A stretch of 64,000 bases of DNA from Festucalex cinctus (GCF_051991245.1 NC_135421.1:26784939-26848938), one strand, 5' to 3'; numbered from the stretch's first letter, positions 49,801-59,682 are shown. Numbers and translations are program-made. The notes: generated by a model from the letters alone, not told the origin.

Positions 49801-52247
49801 TTTCTAGTACATCACGATTTTCAGCATATTTCGAGTTTCCCAGCCATGCGATATGCCACACTGCTTCATCAGTCAGCCTTCATGGATGACGATGAATATT
49901 TAACAGCTATTTAGCAGCTTTCGGAAAAAGATGAGGTGATACCGAATTACCGCAACAGCTTATTTCTATTCATTTCTAATTCACATGCATTAAACTGCAT
50001 GCAATGTGAGTCAAGTGACAATCTTACAAAGAATTCTACAAAGAATTGATTCCATTCGTACACTTTTCCAACAAAGACTTTGGTTATGGCAGGTGGACTG
50101 TTTGGCATCAGGATTACCAGACCCGGCAGTCAGTTGGAGTCTACCAGACGGAACCATGGTGAACAGCGTGTTGCAAGGCGAAGAACGAGCAGGGCGAGGA
50201 CGCAGGCTTATCGTTTTCGATAACGGAACATTGCTGGTTCCAGCGGTGGGCAGGGGAGAGGAAGGCGAGTACACGTGTTATGCTGAGAATCAAGGAGGTC
50301 ATGATACCATGAAGGTAAAGCTGAAGCTGAATTTAAAAAGAATAATAGCCTACTTACTTTTTTTTTTTTTTGAATAATTAAATCTTTTTTCCTTCAAAAT
50401 ACCTTCAGGTTCATGTCAAGGTCATGATGACATCTCCACCTACCTTCGATGATGACAAAAGTTACCAAGTTATTAAAGTGCGCCAGGGGGCTACAGCGGT
50501 CATTCGCTGCCAGGCAACTGGAGATCCTCGGCCAACAGTCACCTGGTTCTCCCCGGCACGTCGTGTCATCCCAGCCAGTTCTGGTTTTTATTCTGACCGA
50601 GTTGCGGTGGCTTCTCCCGGAACTCTGGAGGTGCGTCAAGCCCAGAAGATCGACTCAGGAAACTATACATGCCGAGCAAGCAACTCGGCTGGTGAACGAA
50701 ACATGGTAGTAGGCCTCGAAGTGGATGTTCCTAATAATGGAAACGATGGCTATGGTCGGATAAGAACAATCAATGGAATGGGCCTTAATCCAGTCCCCAG
50801 GAGTGATCGTGAAAATGGATTCAAAAATCCGAATAGTGGAATCACAACTCAGCTTGGTCGTGTTGTCAGCATCGGTGTGAACAGAGGTGCAAATATAGGC
50901 ATCCAAGCAAGTAACAGTGGAATCATGAATAGAAATGCACATGGAACTAGTATGATAAGAAATGGCCCTAGTTCAATTAGAGAATCAGGTGATGCAAGCA
51001 GTCTTGGTGCTAGAAGCAATGAAGTCGCAGCGGAAAAGGCTAACGATGAAAACCCCAGTAGGGATACCACCATTTCTCAAAATGGCATGTTTACAAGCAG
51101 TGCTACGAACAACGGCGATGGTCGAGTAAGTTGGGTCAGAGGTAACTTGGGGGTTACAAGCACAGGCACCAGTCGCACCTCGAACAAACGTGTGGGTGTG
51201 GTAACAACGGGAAAGCAGCGCGTCATGAAAGGCCAAACTGTCCTGTTGCCGTGCCCGTCTCATGGCTCTCCTCCCCTAACCTGGTATTTGCCCGGTAACG
51301 GTGTGCTAACAGCTCCATACTACGGCAGCCGGCTCACGGTGCACCGAAACGGCACGCTGGAGCTTCGGGCGGCACGGGTGAGCGACAGCGGTACTTTGGT
51401 GTGCGTGGCGAGTGGCGACAAAGGAGAGACGAGGATTCAGGTCGAGCTGGAGGTCTCAGAGCCGCAGGGGGCACCCCGCCCCTCGTCGGTGGCATCTCGC
51501 TCGGCAGCTGCGCGACAAGCGTCTCAAACCGGACAGTTGTTGCCTGTGGTGCCTCACCCCCCAATTCCCGTTCCTCAAAAAACGCTGCCGTCTTCGCTTG
51601 TAGCCGCTGATCCAGTCGGCCCTCCCTCACCCTCTGCCATCTCAGCACCGGCAGTGAGCACTCAAACTGCTTCTTTGATGAGCATTACAACTGGAGAGAC
51701 TCTTCGCCTACCCTGCTCTTCTTCTCAAGCCCCGGAACACACCGTGGGCCCCCTTTCTTGGACTTTTCCCAGTGGCAAAGTCCTGTCCAGGGGTGAGAGT
51801 GGCGATTCCGGCCGCTTTTTAGTCCAAGAGGATGGGACGCTGGTGATCCAACAGGCATCCGTGTTTGACCGAGGCACTTACACCTGCAGGTTCACTAGCC
51901 CCGATACTTCCTTGGTTTCAGTCGTCACGGTTCCCGTCATCATCATCGCCTATCCCCCGCGCATCACGACAGGACCCTCGCCTGTGACCTACACGCGTCC
52001 TGGCGTGGCCGTGGAGCTGCCCTGCCTCACCATAGCAACTCCCCGGGCAATGGTTACCTGGGAGACGCCAGACATGACACAGCTGAGGGTGCTGGGCCAG
52101 GCTCGTATCTATGGTAACCGTTATCTAAGTCCTCGAGGTTCTCTGGTGATACAGAAACCGTCGAGTCAGGACACGGGATTTTACAGGTGCACGGCCAAAA
52201 ACGTGATCGGGGTGGACACCAAGACGACATACCTGCATGTTATATAA
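36384..52247 (+). CDS. mxra5: Matrix-remodelling-associated protein 5 (adlican), complete spliced CDS
   Basis: Secreted extracellular-matrix LRR/Ig glycoprotein. Coding exons: 36384-36562, 38820-38949, 40936-41177, 41549-41700, 42353-45690, 47038-47179, 47832-47967, 48059-49153, 49241-49448, 50093-50314, 50409-52247. They sum to 7683 nt, a 2560-residue protein, with consistent phases and no internal stop. Layout: signal peptide (1-23), LRRNT cysteines C24, C28, C30 and C38, about six LRRs (to about 200), LRRCT (215-267), a conserved MXRA5-specific segment (about 340-445), Ig1 (463-560), Ig2 (566-657), a mucin-like/basic region (about 660-1347), then nine Ig domains with linkers at about 1643-1757, 2055-2207 and 2298-2369. 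Collinearity with human MXRA5 (as I remember it, about 2828 aa with 12 Ig domains) runs from the SEVHCTFRSL motif to the KTTYLHVI terminus. One Ig domain seems to be missing. The paralogue (a or b) cannot be decided; IGSF10 is the closest relative but fits less well. Confidence 0.95.
37170..37245. mobile_element. TTAA mini-element in mxra5 intron 1 (copy a)
   Basis: TTAACACATTCACTGCCATC...GGCAGTCAATGAGTTAG, about 76 bp. Nearly identical to the copy at 37356-37431 and nested in the TA-flanked MITE at 36806-37858. Confidence 0.75.
37356..37431. mobile_element. TTAA mini-element in mxra5 intron 1 (copy b)
   Basis: TTAACACATTCACTGCCAGC...GGCAGTCAATGAGTTAA with intact TTAA at both ends. Same orientation as copy a, about 110 bp away. 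Confidence 0.78.
38178..38664. mobile_element. hAT-like MITE, group G, in mxra5 intron 1
   Basis: CAGAGCTGTCAAACGATTAA...AACTTTGACAGCACTA with 8-bp duplication ATTATTTC (38170-38177 and 38665-38672). It ends about 155 nt before coding exon 2. Confidence 0.88.
38820..38949 (+). CDS. mxra5: mxra5 coding exon 2: LRRs
   Basis: Residues 60-103. Acceptor CTATACAG|G, donor CTGCAG|GTGAAC, phase 2 to phase 0. It encodes GFNSISRIRDSSLAGL and LELLMLHSNDIHHL, matching leucine-rich repeats 1-2 of MXRA5. It is 130 nt long. Its upstream intron of about 2.26 kb carries a TA-flanked MITE and a hAT-like MITE. Confidence 0.92.
39373..40340. mobile_element. hAT group A internal fragments in mxra5 intron 2
   Basis: Sequence from 39373 (ATGTTATGAAGAGAAATTG) to about 39960 matches the interior of the 5162 copy, including GTACAAATAATTTATTTGTG and the GTTTTAGTTAGTTTT-rich stretch. 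A second fragment at about 40120-40340 repeats part of it. No terminal repeats remain. Confidence 0.65.
40936..41177 (+). CDS. mxra5: mxra5 coding exon 3: LRRs
   Basis: Residues 104-183 plus two bases of R184. Acceptor TTTTTCTACCACAG|ATA, donor TTCG|GTAGGT. LRR motifs are LKLSYNKLTEI, LRLYLDHNHLRYIHP and LRLLRLQGNGLHQLHP. The last is nearly identical to the human LHQLHP segment. Confidence 0.93.
41549..41700 (+). CDS. mxra5: mxra5 coding exon 4: last LRR and first half of LRRCT
   Basis: Residues 185-234 plus one base of D235. Acceptor TTTCCCCTCTGCAG|A, donor CACTCAG|GTTTGT. It contains HLDVSNNSLSALP (last LRR) and the LRRCT start NPWSCDCRMSW with C219 and C221. The LRRCT is split by the intron, as in the human gene. 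Confidence 0.92.
42353..45690 (+). CDS. mxra5: mxra5 giant coding exon 5: LRRCT end, Ig1-Ig2, mucin-like region
   Basis: A single 3338-nt exon encoding residues 236-1347, with phase-0 donor CCACGG|GTGAGT. It completes the LRRCT (C239, C245, C248, C267) and carries the conserved block ECPVERESYDSLWRILAYYS (about 350-370). Two Ig domains follow, with core motifs LELTCPLL...YYCVAQ and VSLSCKASG...YRCVAVN. The remaining roughly 690 residues are low complexity: acidic DEDSESQDGGDN stretches, arginine/lysine clusters (about 939-963, RRRIGQRRR) and long Ser/Thr/Pro tracts suited to O-glycosylation. A short island, DPLKWADLLAKIRQK (about 756-770), matches a conserved human motif inside this otherwise divergent region. 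An ACA/GCA trinucleotide run at 45472-45500 encodes T and A runs. Confidence 0.95.
46363..46825. mobile_element. hAT-like MITE, group G, in mxra5 intron 5
   Basis: Reverse orientation: TAGTGCTGTCAAAGTTAACG...AATCGTTTGAAAGCT, running straight into a TA microsatellite (46823-46881) that hides the second flank. Confidence 0.8.
46823..46881. repeat. TA microsatellite in mxra5 intron 5
   Basis: About 29 TA dinucleotides at the end of the hAT group G copy, roughly 160 nt before exon 6. Confidence 0.97.
47038..47179 (+). CDS. mxra5: mxra5 coding exon 6: first half of Ig3
   Basis: Residues 1348-1394 plus one base of G1395. It encodes the Ig strand with LTCEAQGEPKPSITWTKVATG, which aligns with the human segment ending TWTKVSTG. 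Donor GCCACAG|GTGCAT. The acceptor AAATCCTGCAG|TCT is in phase, but an A-rich tract of about 25 nt precedes it where a polypyrimidine tract is expected. The boundary is chosen by phase and homology. A shift of one or two codons is possible. Confidence 0.85.
47664..47755 (+). mobile_element. Retroelement-tail-like fragment in mxra5 intron 6
   Basis: TCAGAATCGTCTTTATTATTGG, CCAAGTATGTAAAAACACAC and AAGGAATTGGTCTCCGG. From general knowledge, this segment recurs in many fish genomes. No ends are visible. Confidence 0.45.
47832..47967 (+). CDS. mxra5: mxra5 coding exon 7: second half of Ig3
   Basis: Residues 1395-1439 plus two bases of R1440. Acceptor GTGTCTCAG|GAGCGG, donor GACAG|GTGAGG. It encodes RFEVLSNGTLVIQNVQLQDR and YICSAHS, the second cysteine strand of Ig3, closely matching the human RFEVLKNGTLVI segment. 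Confidence 0.92.
48059..49153 (+). CDS. mxra5: mxra5 coding exon 8: Ig4, Ig5, glycosylated linker, start of Ig6
   Basis: Residues 1440-1804 plus two bases of S1805. Acceptor TTGACAAG|GTTG, donor TTTCAG|GTATGA. Ig4 has VHLECQASG...YRCVASNSAG. Ig5 has FYAHCTARG, the family motif RPSQFLHGN and YECTSFNVVG. After Ig5 comes a Ser/Thr/Pro/Lys linker of about 115 residues (1643-1757) with five N-glycosylation sequons (NTS, NRS, NRT, NLT, NTT). In human MXRA5 this junction is only about ten residues, as I recall it. Ig6 then starts (LQLHCSVTGNPAPIIIWR). Confidence 0.93.
49241..49448 (+). CDS. mxra5: mxra5 coding exon 9: end of Ig6, start of Ig7
   Basis: Residues 1805-1874. Acceptor CGAACTGAAG|T, donor CTCAAG|GTACCT, ending in phase 0. 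It encodes FDRRLKVHQNGTLSVQSV, DVGDYLCIARNKV and PAKIEPKQPFNQ. Joining AG from exon 8 with T gives the conserved serine of the FSFD-type motif. Confidence 0.92.
50093..50314 (+). CDS. mxra5: mxra5 coding exon 10: Ig7
   Basis: Residues 1875-1948. Acceptor GGTTATGGCAG|GTG, donor ATGAAG|GTAAAG, phase 0 at both ends. It encodes VDCLASGLPDPAVSWSLPDG and YTCYAENQGGHDTMK, very close to human Ig7. Exon length is a multiple of three (222 nt), so skipping it would keep frame but remove most of an Ig fold. Confidence 0.92.
50409..52247 (+). CDS. mxra5: mxra5 terminal coding exon 11: four Ig domains and two long linkers
   Basis: Residues 1949-2560 and the TAA at 52245-52247; acceptor TACCTTCAG|GTT. Order: Ig8 (AVIRCQATG...YTCRASNSAG), a Gly/Asn/Ser-rich linker of about 150 residues (2055-2207), Ig9 (VLLPCPSHG..., with the conserved APYYGSRLTVH motif), a Ser/Pro/Ala linker of about 72 residues (2298-2369), an Ig domain equivalent to human Ig11 (LRLPCSSSQ...YTCRFTS), and the C-terminal Ig (PPRITTGPSPVTYTRPG...YRCTAKNVIG). 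The position of human Ig10 holds only the second linker. Confidence 0.94.
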   Translation, partial: VHVKVMMTSPPTFDDDKSYQVIKVRQGATAVIRCQATGDPRPTVTWFSPARRVIPASSGFYSDRVAVASPGTLEVRQAQKIDSGNYTCRASNSAGERNMVVGLEVDVPNNGNDGYGRIRTINGMGLNPVPRSDRENGFKNPNSGITTQLGRVVSIGVNRGANIGIQASNSGIMNRNAHGTSMIRNGPSSIRESGDASSLGARSNEVAAEKANDENPSRDTTISQNGMFTSSATNNGDGRVSWVRGNLGVTSTGTSRTSNKRVGVVTTGKQRVMKGQTVLLPCPSHGSPPLTWYLPGNGVLTAPYYGSRLTVHRNGTLELRAARVSDSGTLVCVASGDKGETRIQVELEVSEPQGAPRPSSVASRSAAARQASQTGQLLPVVPHPPIPVPQKTLPSSLVAADPVGPPSPSAISAPAVSTQTASLMSITTGETLRLPCSSSQAPEHTVGPLSWTFPSGKVLSRGESGDSGRFLVQEDGTLVIQQASVFDRGTYTCRFTSPDTSLVSVVTVPVIIIAYPPRITTGPSPVTYTRPGVAVELPCLTIATPRAMVTWETPDMTQLRVLGQARIYGNRYLSPRGSLVIQKPSSQDTGFYRCTAKNVIGVDTKTTYLHVI

Positions 52248-52683
52248 CGAGGTAAAGATCATGCAAGCGTCGCCCATTACTGACTTCATTTAATGTGTCC
52301 CTCATGCCCAAAGGAACTGCAAAACTCCGATACGATCGAGTCTTTGTGTGTTTGTCCGAAGTAAGTTTCAGTGTTTTGTATCAGTCTGTTCAATGTTTTT
52401 TTTTTTTTTTTTTGGTTTATACACACAACCATTTACGATTACTAAATGTGCCTTGTCATGATGATATGACTAAAACTCGTTTCAAAATGGTGCTCAAGTT
52501 AAAATATTTCTTATTTTATGATGTGCAACACTGTGGTTCTTTCTTGGTGATTACATATAAATCAATGTGCTCCTATTTGGAGGATTAATTACATTTTGCA
52601 CAGTTTATAAATCACTAGTTGTCAAATTTAGCAAAAACTCAAACAGGATGCATTCGTGGTCTAAATTTCTAAATGCAAATAAA
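52248..52683 (+). other. mxra5: mxra5 3' untranslated region with candidate poly(A) signal
   Basis: Sequence after the stop is AT-rich and has no extended open frame. The first canonical AATAAA I find downstream is at 52678-52683, about 430 nt after the stop. Cleavage just after it would give a short 3' UTR. Further sites downstream, such as near 53828, remain possible. Confidence 0.4.
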
Positions 52684-53101
52684 TATTAGTGCTTAATTTG
52701 TTATTCAAATGCAGTAGAAATTTATCATCTCTAACAACTTACCTTGGGGACTGCTCATCGTCTCAATTTGATTTTGAATGATAATGCTTGCCCGCGTCTT
52801 CTCGCAATTAACGCAGCAGTGTGATGAGGTTCGAAGACATTTGGAAATGTGTTTGCCAGACAAAGTGCATCTTTGTCATTATTGTGATGATTGATTAAAA
52901 AAAAAAATGGTGTTCCACATCTGTGCACAACGATAGCAGCTCGTTGCAATTTGCTTTTAAATGATTGTCATTTTAAGTTATTGATATTGTAAAGACGTTT
53001 TGAGAATGTTTCCTTCTGACAGGGGCGTGGAACCTACTGGCCCAATGGAGCATTTGATCCGGCCCGCCATGCAATCCGAAAAAGAAGCAATACATTTATA
53101 G

Positions 53102-53462
53102 TAGGGCTGCACGATATTGGAAAAACATGCGATATGCGATATACTTGTTGAACATAGCGATATCGATATTATTGCGATATTTAACATGTACCTAAAGAAA
53201 TTACATTTTTATTACCTAATGAAAGAAAAAAAAATTTCCATGTGGCAAAATAAGCAACCTTAATGTAATCTTAGTTAATTAATTGTAATTATGTCTTGAT
53301 CATTTTCACATTTTTTTCACATTTTAGTTAGCATCTGACTGGTCAAATTCATATAAAAAGAATAAAATTCCATATAAAACTTATTGCATGCCTTTGCGAT
53401 ATGCATATTGCAAGAGCCAATATCGCGATATCGATATTTTTTCGATATATTGTGCAGCCCTA
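53102..53462. mobile_element. hAT-like MITE, group H
   Basis: 361 bp, TAGGGCTGCACGATATTGG...TATTGTGCAGCCCTA with 8-bp duplication ATTTATAG (53094-53101 and 53463-53470). Palindromic GCGATATCGATA-type motifs inside both ends. Confidence 0.9.
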
Positions 53463-53470
53463 ATTTATAG

Positions 53471-54543
53471 TGATAAACATTATTGTGTCATCTATTTTCA
53501 CACATTTTGTTTGGCCCTTCGGAGGACTTTACTTAAAAAAAATAAAAATAAAAAAAAAGTGATGGGTAAAAGGATCCACAGCCCTGCCTTATGAGAAAGG
53601 GAAATTATGTATGTTGAATCTGTCGAGCAATAAGGTCTTATATTTTTAACAGAATCAATTTATTAATAAAACGGAAAATAATACTGATTATGTCTTATAT
53701 TTTCCTTTGAGTTTATCTTAGGAACAACTTCTTCACTTCCAACTCAGCTGTCGAGCTGGGAGTGAGTTTTCGTACTGCGGGCGCAACACATGATGATGAC
53801 ATCATATTCTTTGCACTGGAAAGTGCAATAAAACTCTCATGATCCTGCAGTGCCAACGGAAAAAAGACTCACCAAACGCCTCCTTGTCTGTTCTCACATC
53901 ACCACAAAATATCCCCGCTTCAAAATGATACGTTTTATCATGATGACACAATTAACGATCAACGGATTTTAACGAGATTACCAAACGTACATAAACACCA
54001 AATTTGATTATCGGTGTTATTGAGATGAGTCATGTAAACATCACATCTGTTGGCACAACAGTGACCGTGCTAATTGAAAGCATTAGCATCTACCACCCAG
54101 TGGTAAACGCGTACTTCACTATTTTTCTTTTTTTTTTCTTTTTTTTTTAGTGGCGCACGTTTGATGGGGCCCATCGAGTAAAGACATTTAGCATGTTTTG
54201 AATTAACCGCTCATGGTTTCGGAATTCCTTTCACCGTGGCCCACCGACGTAATGGCTCCTGTCTGCTCGCCTTCAGCAAACAATCGACTGACACATCGCA
54301 ATGACCGATGGTGCCAAATTTACATGGACAGTCATGGCAAGTGAGTGCGGCAATCTATTTAAGCAGCACGTTTTATTGTGGGAGCTTTAGCGCGGGCCCA
54401 GCAGCTGCAGAATGTATTTATTTTCCCTTATTTGCTATTTTCAGCTATAGGTTAAAGGCGAGATGAATTCACTTATAGTTTAAATTTTTAGTTAGAGAGA
54501 CAAAACAGGAATCAGAAAGTCAAGACTGTTGATGATTACTATT
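53471..54543. other. Unassigned intergenic sequence
   Basis: Unique AT-rich sequence downstream of mxra5. No exon signals that I trust. Confidence 0.4.
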
Positions 54544-54551
54544 ATTCAAAT

Positions 54552-55006
54552 TAGGGATGGCCGAGTACTGATACCAGGTATCGGTATCGGGCCGATACCA
54601 GCCTTTTTTCCAAGTACTCGAGTACTCGTGACGCAGACGAGTACAAGCGAGCGATGGCAGTTAAGTGAGTCCTCCTTGCCTGTAAGTGGCGCTAGCTTGC
54701 AGCAGTTTTTCACCAAAACTTCACCGGTTTGGAAATACTTCAAAATTGTGAATCTTAAACTAAAAGAGCATTTTTGTGTTATTTTTTGAGCGTTAAGACT
54801 ATTGAAGAGTGACTGTGCTGTTTTTTTTTTTAATATCAATATTAAAGGGAATATATTTGTTTAAAAATCTCTTCGTGATTTTTATTTTATTTTATTTTTT
54901 TTGTCAAACTGTACTACTGGTATCGGCAGTTGGTATCGGTGAGTACTGAGGGTCTGAGTATCGGTATCAGTATCGGTCTGAAAAAAAGTGGTATCGAACA
55001 TCCCTA
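54552..55006. mobile_element. hAT-like MITE, group C, complete
   Basis: 455 bp, TAGGGATGGCCGAGTACTG...TATCGAACATCCCTA, flanked by the perfect 8-bp duplication ATTCAAAT (54544-54551 and 55007-55014). Serves as the full-length reference for the copies at 25031 and 32775. Confidence 0.9.
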
Positions 55007-55014
55007 ATTCAAAT

Positions 55015-56990
55015 GAATGACATATTATTGTACGTTAAAGGGGGGCGGGATGCAAGATTCTGAGTTTTTGCACATTTGCGACCCCTCTGGCGAAACGTGG
55101 AATGGACCCCGGCGATGCGCACACGGCCAGGAGCAGCGCGTGACTTTTTGGGCGCGAGCAAACCTCCGAGTTAATCGAACAAACGTCAACACGGAGCACA
55201 ACGCCTTTTTCATAGGCTTAATGAGGTAAAAAACATATTCATCTTCAAGTTACTTTTTTATCTGAAAATCATTTTGAGTGACAAAAGCTTACGTAATTAC
55301 GACCTTCCAAATGTAAATAGTGCGTACCGTGAATCCGATGGCATTGAGGATAGCAACACGTTGCTAATATGCGCTAAGTGCGGAGACATTAGTTAGCGAC
55401 CGTGCGGTAGTTTTATTCCGCACTGCTAATCATAAATAGACCCTATCGTATTTTTGTTATCTTTTTAGCAAAACATCAGCAAGCTGTGGGTCCCGTTTCA
55501 TCCCCAGGATAGCTCTTAGCTCTCTCCACCCTGACCAACGCTGCTCCTATATAATCTGAAAGTTTTTTGACTTCTCTTTGCCTTCCGTCGAGTCTCCACA
55601 AGAGATTGAGACGTATCGTGTGCAGGTCTCTTTAAGTCCATCTTGAATGAGCTGTCCTCTCCGCGAAGTTGCGTGAACAATCGCGAGAGCTAGCGGGGAC
55701 GATAGCGTGCACGCGCATGACGTCATGCTCAGAGCAAAAGTTAAAGTTTCCGGCCCGAACGCTCCAACATTTTTTCTTTTTACAGAAAAATAGGGGCAAC
55801 AGTCATTGTGCCACTGACATTACAATGAGTTTTGCATTATGGATTTAAAAGTAAATATGATATACTGGTAGGTTGAACATAAGGCCTATTTGAAGAAAAA
55901 AAAAAAAAAAAAACGACGGTTACAACACTACAGCAACAACAACCAACCATCAATCAATCACGGCACATTTAAACAAACAACATTCATGCCAGACCAACCA
56001 CATAAACCAAAAATAAATACGACATTCAAATTGTATGTTTAGTTTCTTGGTTAATCAATTTCAAACATGAGCAAAAAAAAAAATGTTATTTTATTGAAGC
56101 TCAATTACACAGATACAGACATAGAGCGTGCTGTCATACTTAACTGCCACATCTGCTCACATTTTACTCTGCGCTTTAATGGCAGCTTCACCATTCCAAC
56201 TATTTCAAACTGGCTTTCCAACAACACACAAATTAAAAGTCATCTCATATGTTTCTAAGAGAACTAGTATTTGTGTATTTAAATGAAAACCAGGCTACCC
56301 TGTTTCTTCTTCTTTTACTTTTTTTTTTTTTTTTTTTACTCTGCGCTCAGAGAAGCAACGTGATTTCCTACTGCACCGAAAGGAGCTCATAACAGTAGAT
56401 GAATTGTTTCCAAATATGTTTTGCTCCTGATTACCTGCTTTAATTGCTATCAGCAATCATAATAAGCATATTTCCCGTTGAGATGTCTCAATTCTTTTAA
56501 TGTTCATTTGGAAACCAATACATTTTCTTTAACACCTCATTAACTCATACCAGCAATGAACACTTGCTTGTGTGTTTGTTTGTTTTTTTAAAACTTCATT
56601 TTCTCATGTGCCTACAAGAAACTGACCATAGTAAAAAGGGATCTCTTTTAAGGGCAAAAAAAAAAATGAATTATAGAATTCTCTGAAAAGCAGGTGTCCT
56701 TCATCCACAATAATGTATGATTAAAAAATGCATTCATTCAAGTATAATTTGACGCTTGATGAAAAGAACATTTTGTATTGTGTAAGCTCTTAAACATACA
56801 TAGAAAAACCTAACGGTGACATTTTGTTGTAAAATATGCAAACATCCACAGTGACTACTGGGATAAATTTATGGATGACTGTTCAGGAGAGGAGACACAA
56901 CAGAAGACAATCAGACTCACAGAAAAGAAAGCTGCAGCATTATTTTGTATATTGGGATTTTTTTTTTGTATGTGTTGAAAGGACCCTTTG

Positions 56991-57021
<31 letters not shown>

Positions 57022-57056
57022 AGTCAGTATGTGATGGGACCAACATTTGCTTCAAG
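55015..57056. other. Intergenic sequence with a CpG-rich, possibly transposon-derived block
   Basis: 55030-55780 is CpG-rich, with AAAGGGGGGCGGGATGC at the start and repeated GCGAGAGCTAGCG-like segments, and gives way to AT-rich sequence. No termini or target duplication could be defined. The rest is unique or homopolymer-rich. Confidence 0.3.
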
Positions 57057-57064
57057 CAGTGTAT

Positions 57065-57617
57065 TAGTGATGGGCATTACAGTTCTTTTAGGTGAACTGA
57101 ATCACTTGAATCAGTTCATTTAAAAGAGCCGTTCACCGAATCGTTCACTCACTGACTCGTTCGCGAACCGGAAATGGCAACAGCCGCAACACTCATTCAC
57201 TGAATCGTTTGTTCGCGAACCGGAAATGGCAACACGTTCACCCACTGACTCGTTCACTTACTGAACCGGAAATGGCAACACACTCATTCACTGAATCGTT
57301 CGTTCCTGAACCGGAAATGACAACACGTTCACCCACTGACTCGTTCGCTCACTGATCCGTTCACGTCTTCGCGAACGGGAAGCTTCCTCAGCGATTCGTT
57401 CCTAAACACCAATAGCGAGGCTGCATGTGTAGCGAAATCCCGCCCACGTCTGACGCTAACTTCCGATTGGTCGTTCGCGAAGACTGACGGCATGAGCGCG
57501 GCTGCTCTCAAATGAACTGAGAGGAGAACGAATCACTTCAAGAAGTGACCCGTTCGCTCATGTTCGCTGAAAAGATTCGTTCTCCAGAACGAATCGGTCG
57601 TGACCGACACAACACTA
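57065..57617. mobile_element. hAT-like MITE, group I (copy 2, opposite orientation)
   Basis: Starts TAGTGATGGGCATTACAG and ends GACCGACACAACACTA, with 8-bp duplication CAGTGTAT at 57057-57064 and 57618-57625. Internally it has repeated units of GTTCGCGAACCGGAAATGGC separated by CACTGACTCGTTC, so it carries its own subrepeats. Confidence 0.88.
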
Positions 57618-58528
57618 CAGTGTATCTCCTTCACAAAAATTTGATCAGGTTGTTGTCATCTGTGAACACCTCTCCAATGTTCCCGACATCATTGAATGTT
57701 AGCGTTCACCCACCAAGTAAGTTACGCTACTCTAGTTATAGAGTATCCTTTAAAACACAAACTACAAAAAGATTACTTGGTTCCGGCACAGGCACCAAGT
57801 GCACTGAAGAAACATGTGTGCCACATTCAAATGTCATTCATCTGTTTTCTTATTCCGTTCCAAGTGATACGGTTTCCCCATGTGTGCAAAAGAAGAAAGC
57901 CTCGATTCAAGGCTGCCCTTGTCAGCAGCTCAGCCTTTCAACGCACATACTTCACACGGTGATATCACCCCTCTCAAACCGGCTGTGTTTACACTCACGC
58001 TTGAACCCATCATCATTGCCTGTTAGTGTGATATGCATCAGTCCACAGTCTCGCGACGTCAAACTGATAGAATGAAGGGGACTGTAGGTTACAGGAAGAG
58101 AGAGGGGGGGGGGAGAAAAAAAATGTTCCGGCTACATTTGGTTATTTGACCTAGTTTAATACAGTCACATTTCAGCACTAAATTACATTTAAACCAGTTT
58201 GTTGGTATTGTTGAACTTGACACAGACTCACTGATAATGCTACCTCCAAAAATAAAAAAAATTCAACAGTGAATTAATCCATTTACTATTAAAAGATGAT
58301 TTAATCAGGCAGCCCATAATAGTCTCAATTCATTTCATTCATGAAAAAAAAAAAAAGTTTGAATGCATGTAAAATACAAAATACAAAAACATCATGCAAG
58401 AATACTAAATGTCTGCAGAGTCACCACACCAGAAATCTTCAGATAGATTTAGTCTTAATAGTGATGCAACATTGAGATATTTGCTCAGGATTGCATCTGT
58501 CAAAATTAATAAAATCAATCGACAACTA

Positions 58529-59032
58529 TTTTCATTCACTCGCCGCCATTTTCACATTTCGCAGTCCCGTTCGCTGTTTTACTGGATTTTGACTGATTTT
58601 GCAAGGCCCACAGAATATTGTGTTCTATGGCTATAAAAGCATGGAACCTATCAAAAGAAAGATTAAAGTCTCTTCTTTCATCAGGAAAAAAAAAGTATGT
58701 TTCTTTCTGTTTCCGTTTTGCAGCAATTAGCATTAGAAGAGTGCTAAGTTTTATCAGTTTTCACAAATCTATTTAAATTGTGAGTAATTGAGCTTTTTTT
58801 CTACATGGCCCTGGTTGATCTCTGTTGCTCTGCTGCCACCTGCTGGCCGTTTGTGTAATAACTACCATTTCTTCAACCGTTCTTTGCAGTTGAGAGGCTG
58901 CATCAAAGCCTTCTGTATGCTCTAGCATAAGAAAAACAAAAAACAAAAAAAAAGGTATAAATACGTCTTTGGGACACTTAGAACATTAAAAAAAAAGACG
59001 TATTTACACGTTATTGGGAGCAAATGAGTTAA
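58529..59032 (-). mobile_element. TTAA-flanked MITE, copy 6
   Basis: Reverse-oriented, ending GAGCAAATGAGTTAA with TTAA at 59029-59032. The opposite end TTCATTCACTCGCCGCC has lost its TTAA. Full-length centre. Confidence 0.8.
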
Positions 59033-59639
59033 TAATCGAGTAGTCGTTTCTAGCATTTTTTTTTTTTATTTAAAATTGTCCTAATCCTTGTTGATTTTAG
59101 CATATCAACAGTAATTGTGCAATGATTTCTGTAGTCCGTCACGAAAGAAGCCTGATTATCTTCTGTCTTTAATCAAAATAAGACTTTTGCAAACATCTGT
59201 TTTTACTTTGGAAAACAATGACCGAATCGGTAACACAGTACAACATCAATACCCCTTTTTTTTTGTAAATCACTATACGGATACAAAGTACGAAATAAAC
59301 ACCAACCACTGGTTGAAATGCTTTTGTAATGCACTTGAATGCAAAATTAAAATAAATATGATTAAAAATATTCATGACAGCACTAATCAGGATAGGCAAT
59401 TAGGTATTGGAGGCACTCACCATCGCGACCCATTATTACTTATTTTAGAGTTTAAATTTTCTGTTTCTGAAGGACCAACGATTGAAGACGAAAAAAAAAC
59501 AAAAAAAACTAAGGAAGGAGTTCAACAGTGTTCACGTCACCCTTAAAGAGAATTCAGCTGAGAGTCAGTGACCTCACCATCAAGCATCGTATTTCACACC
59601 AGGGGAGACAAGTGGTCACTCCTGAGAGCACACTCAGAT

Positions 59640-59640
<1 letters not shown>

Positions 59641-59682
<42 letters not shown>
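59641..59682. repeat. TG microsatellite
   Basis: GGGTGTGTG run with a single TATG interruption near its end. Confidence 0.95.

Noticed and set aside
57545..58075. 176-codon plus-strand open frame
   Set aside because: The first part lies in the hAT group I MITE. The rest has no domain, signal or splice support. Length is within chance for this composition.
59115..59546. 143-codon plus-strand open frame
   Set aside because: AT-driven composition, no recognisable motif, no upstream promoter or splice sites.
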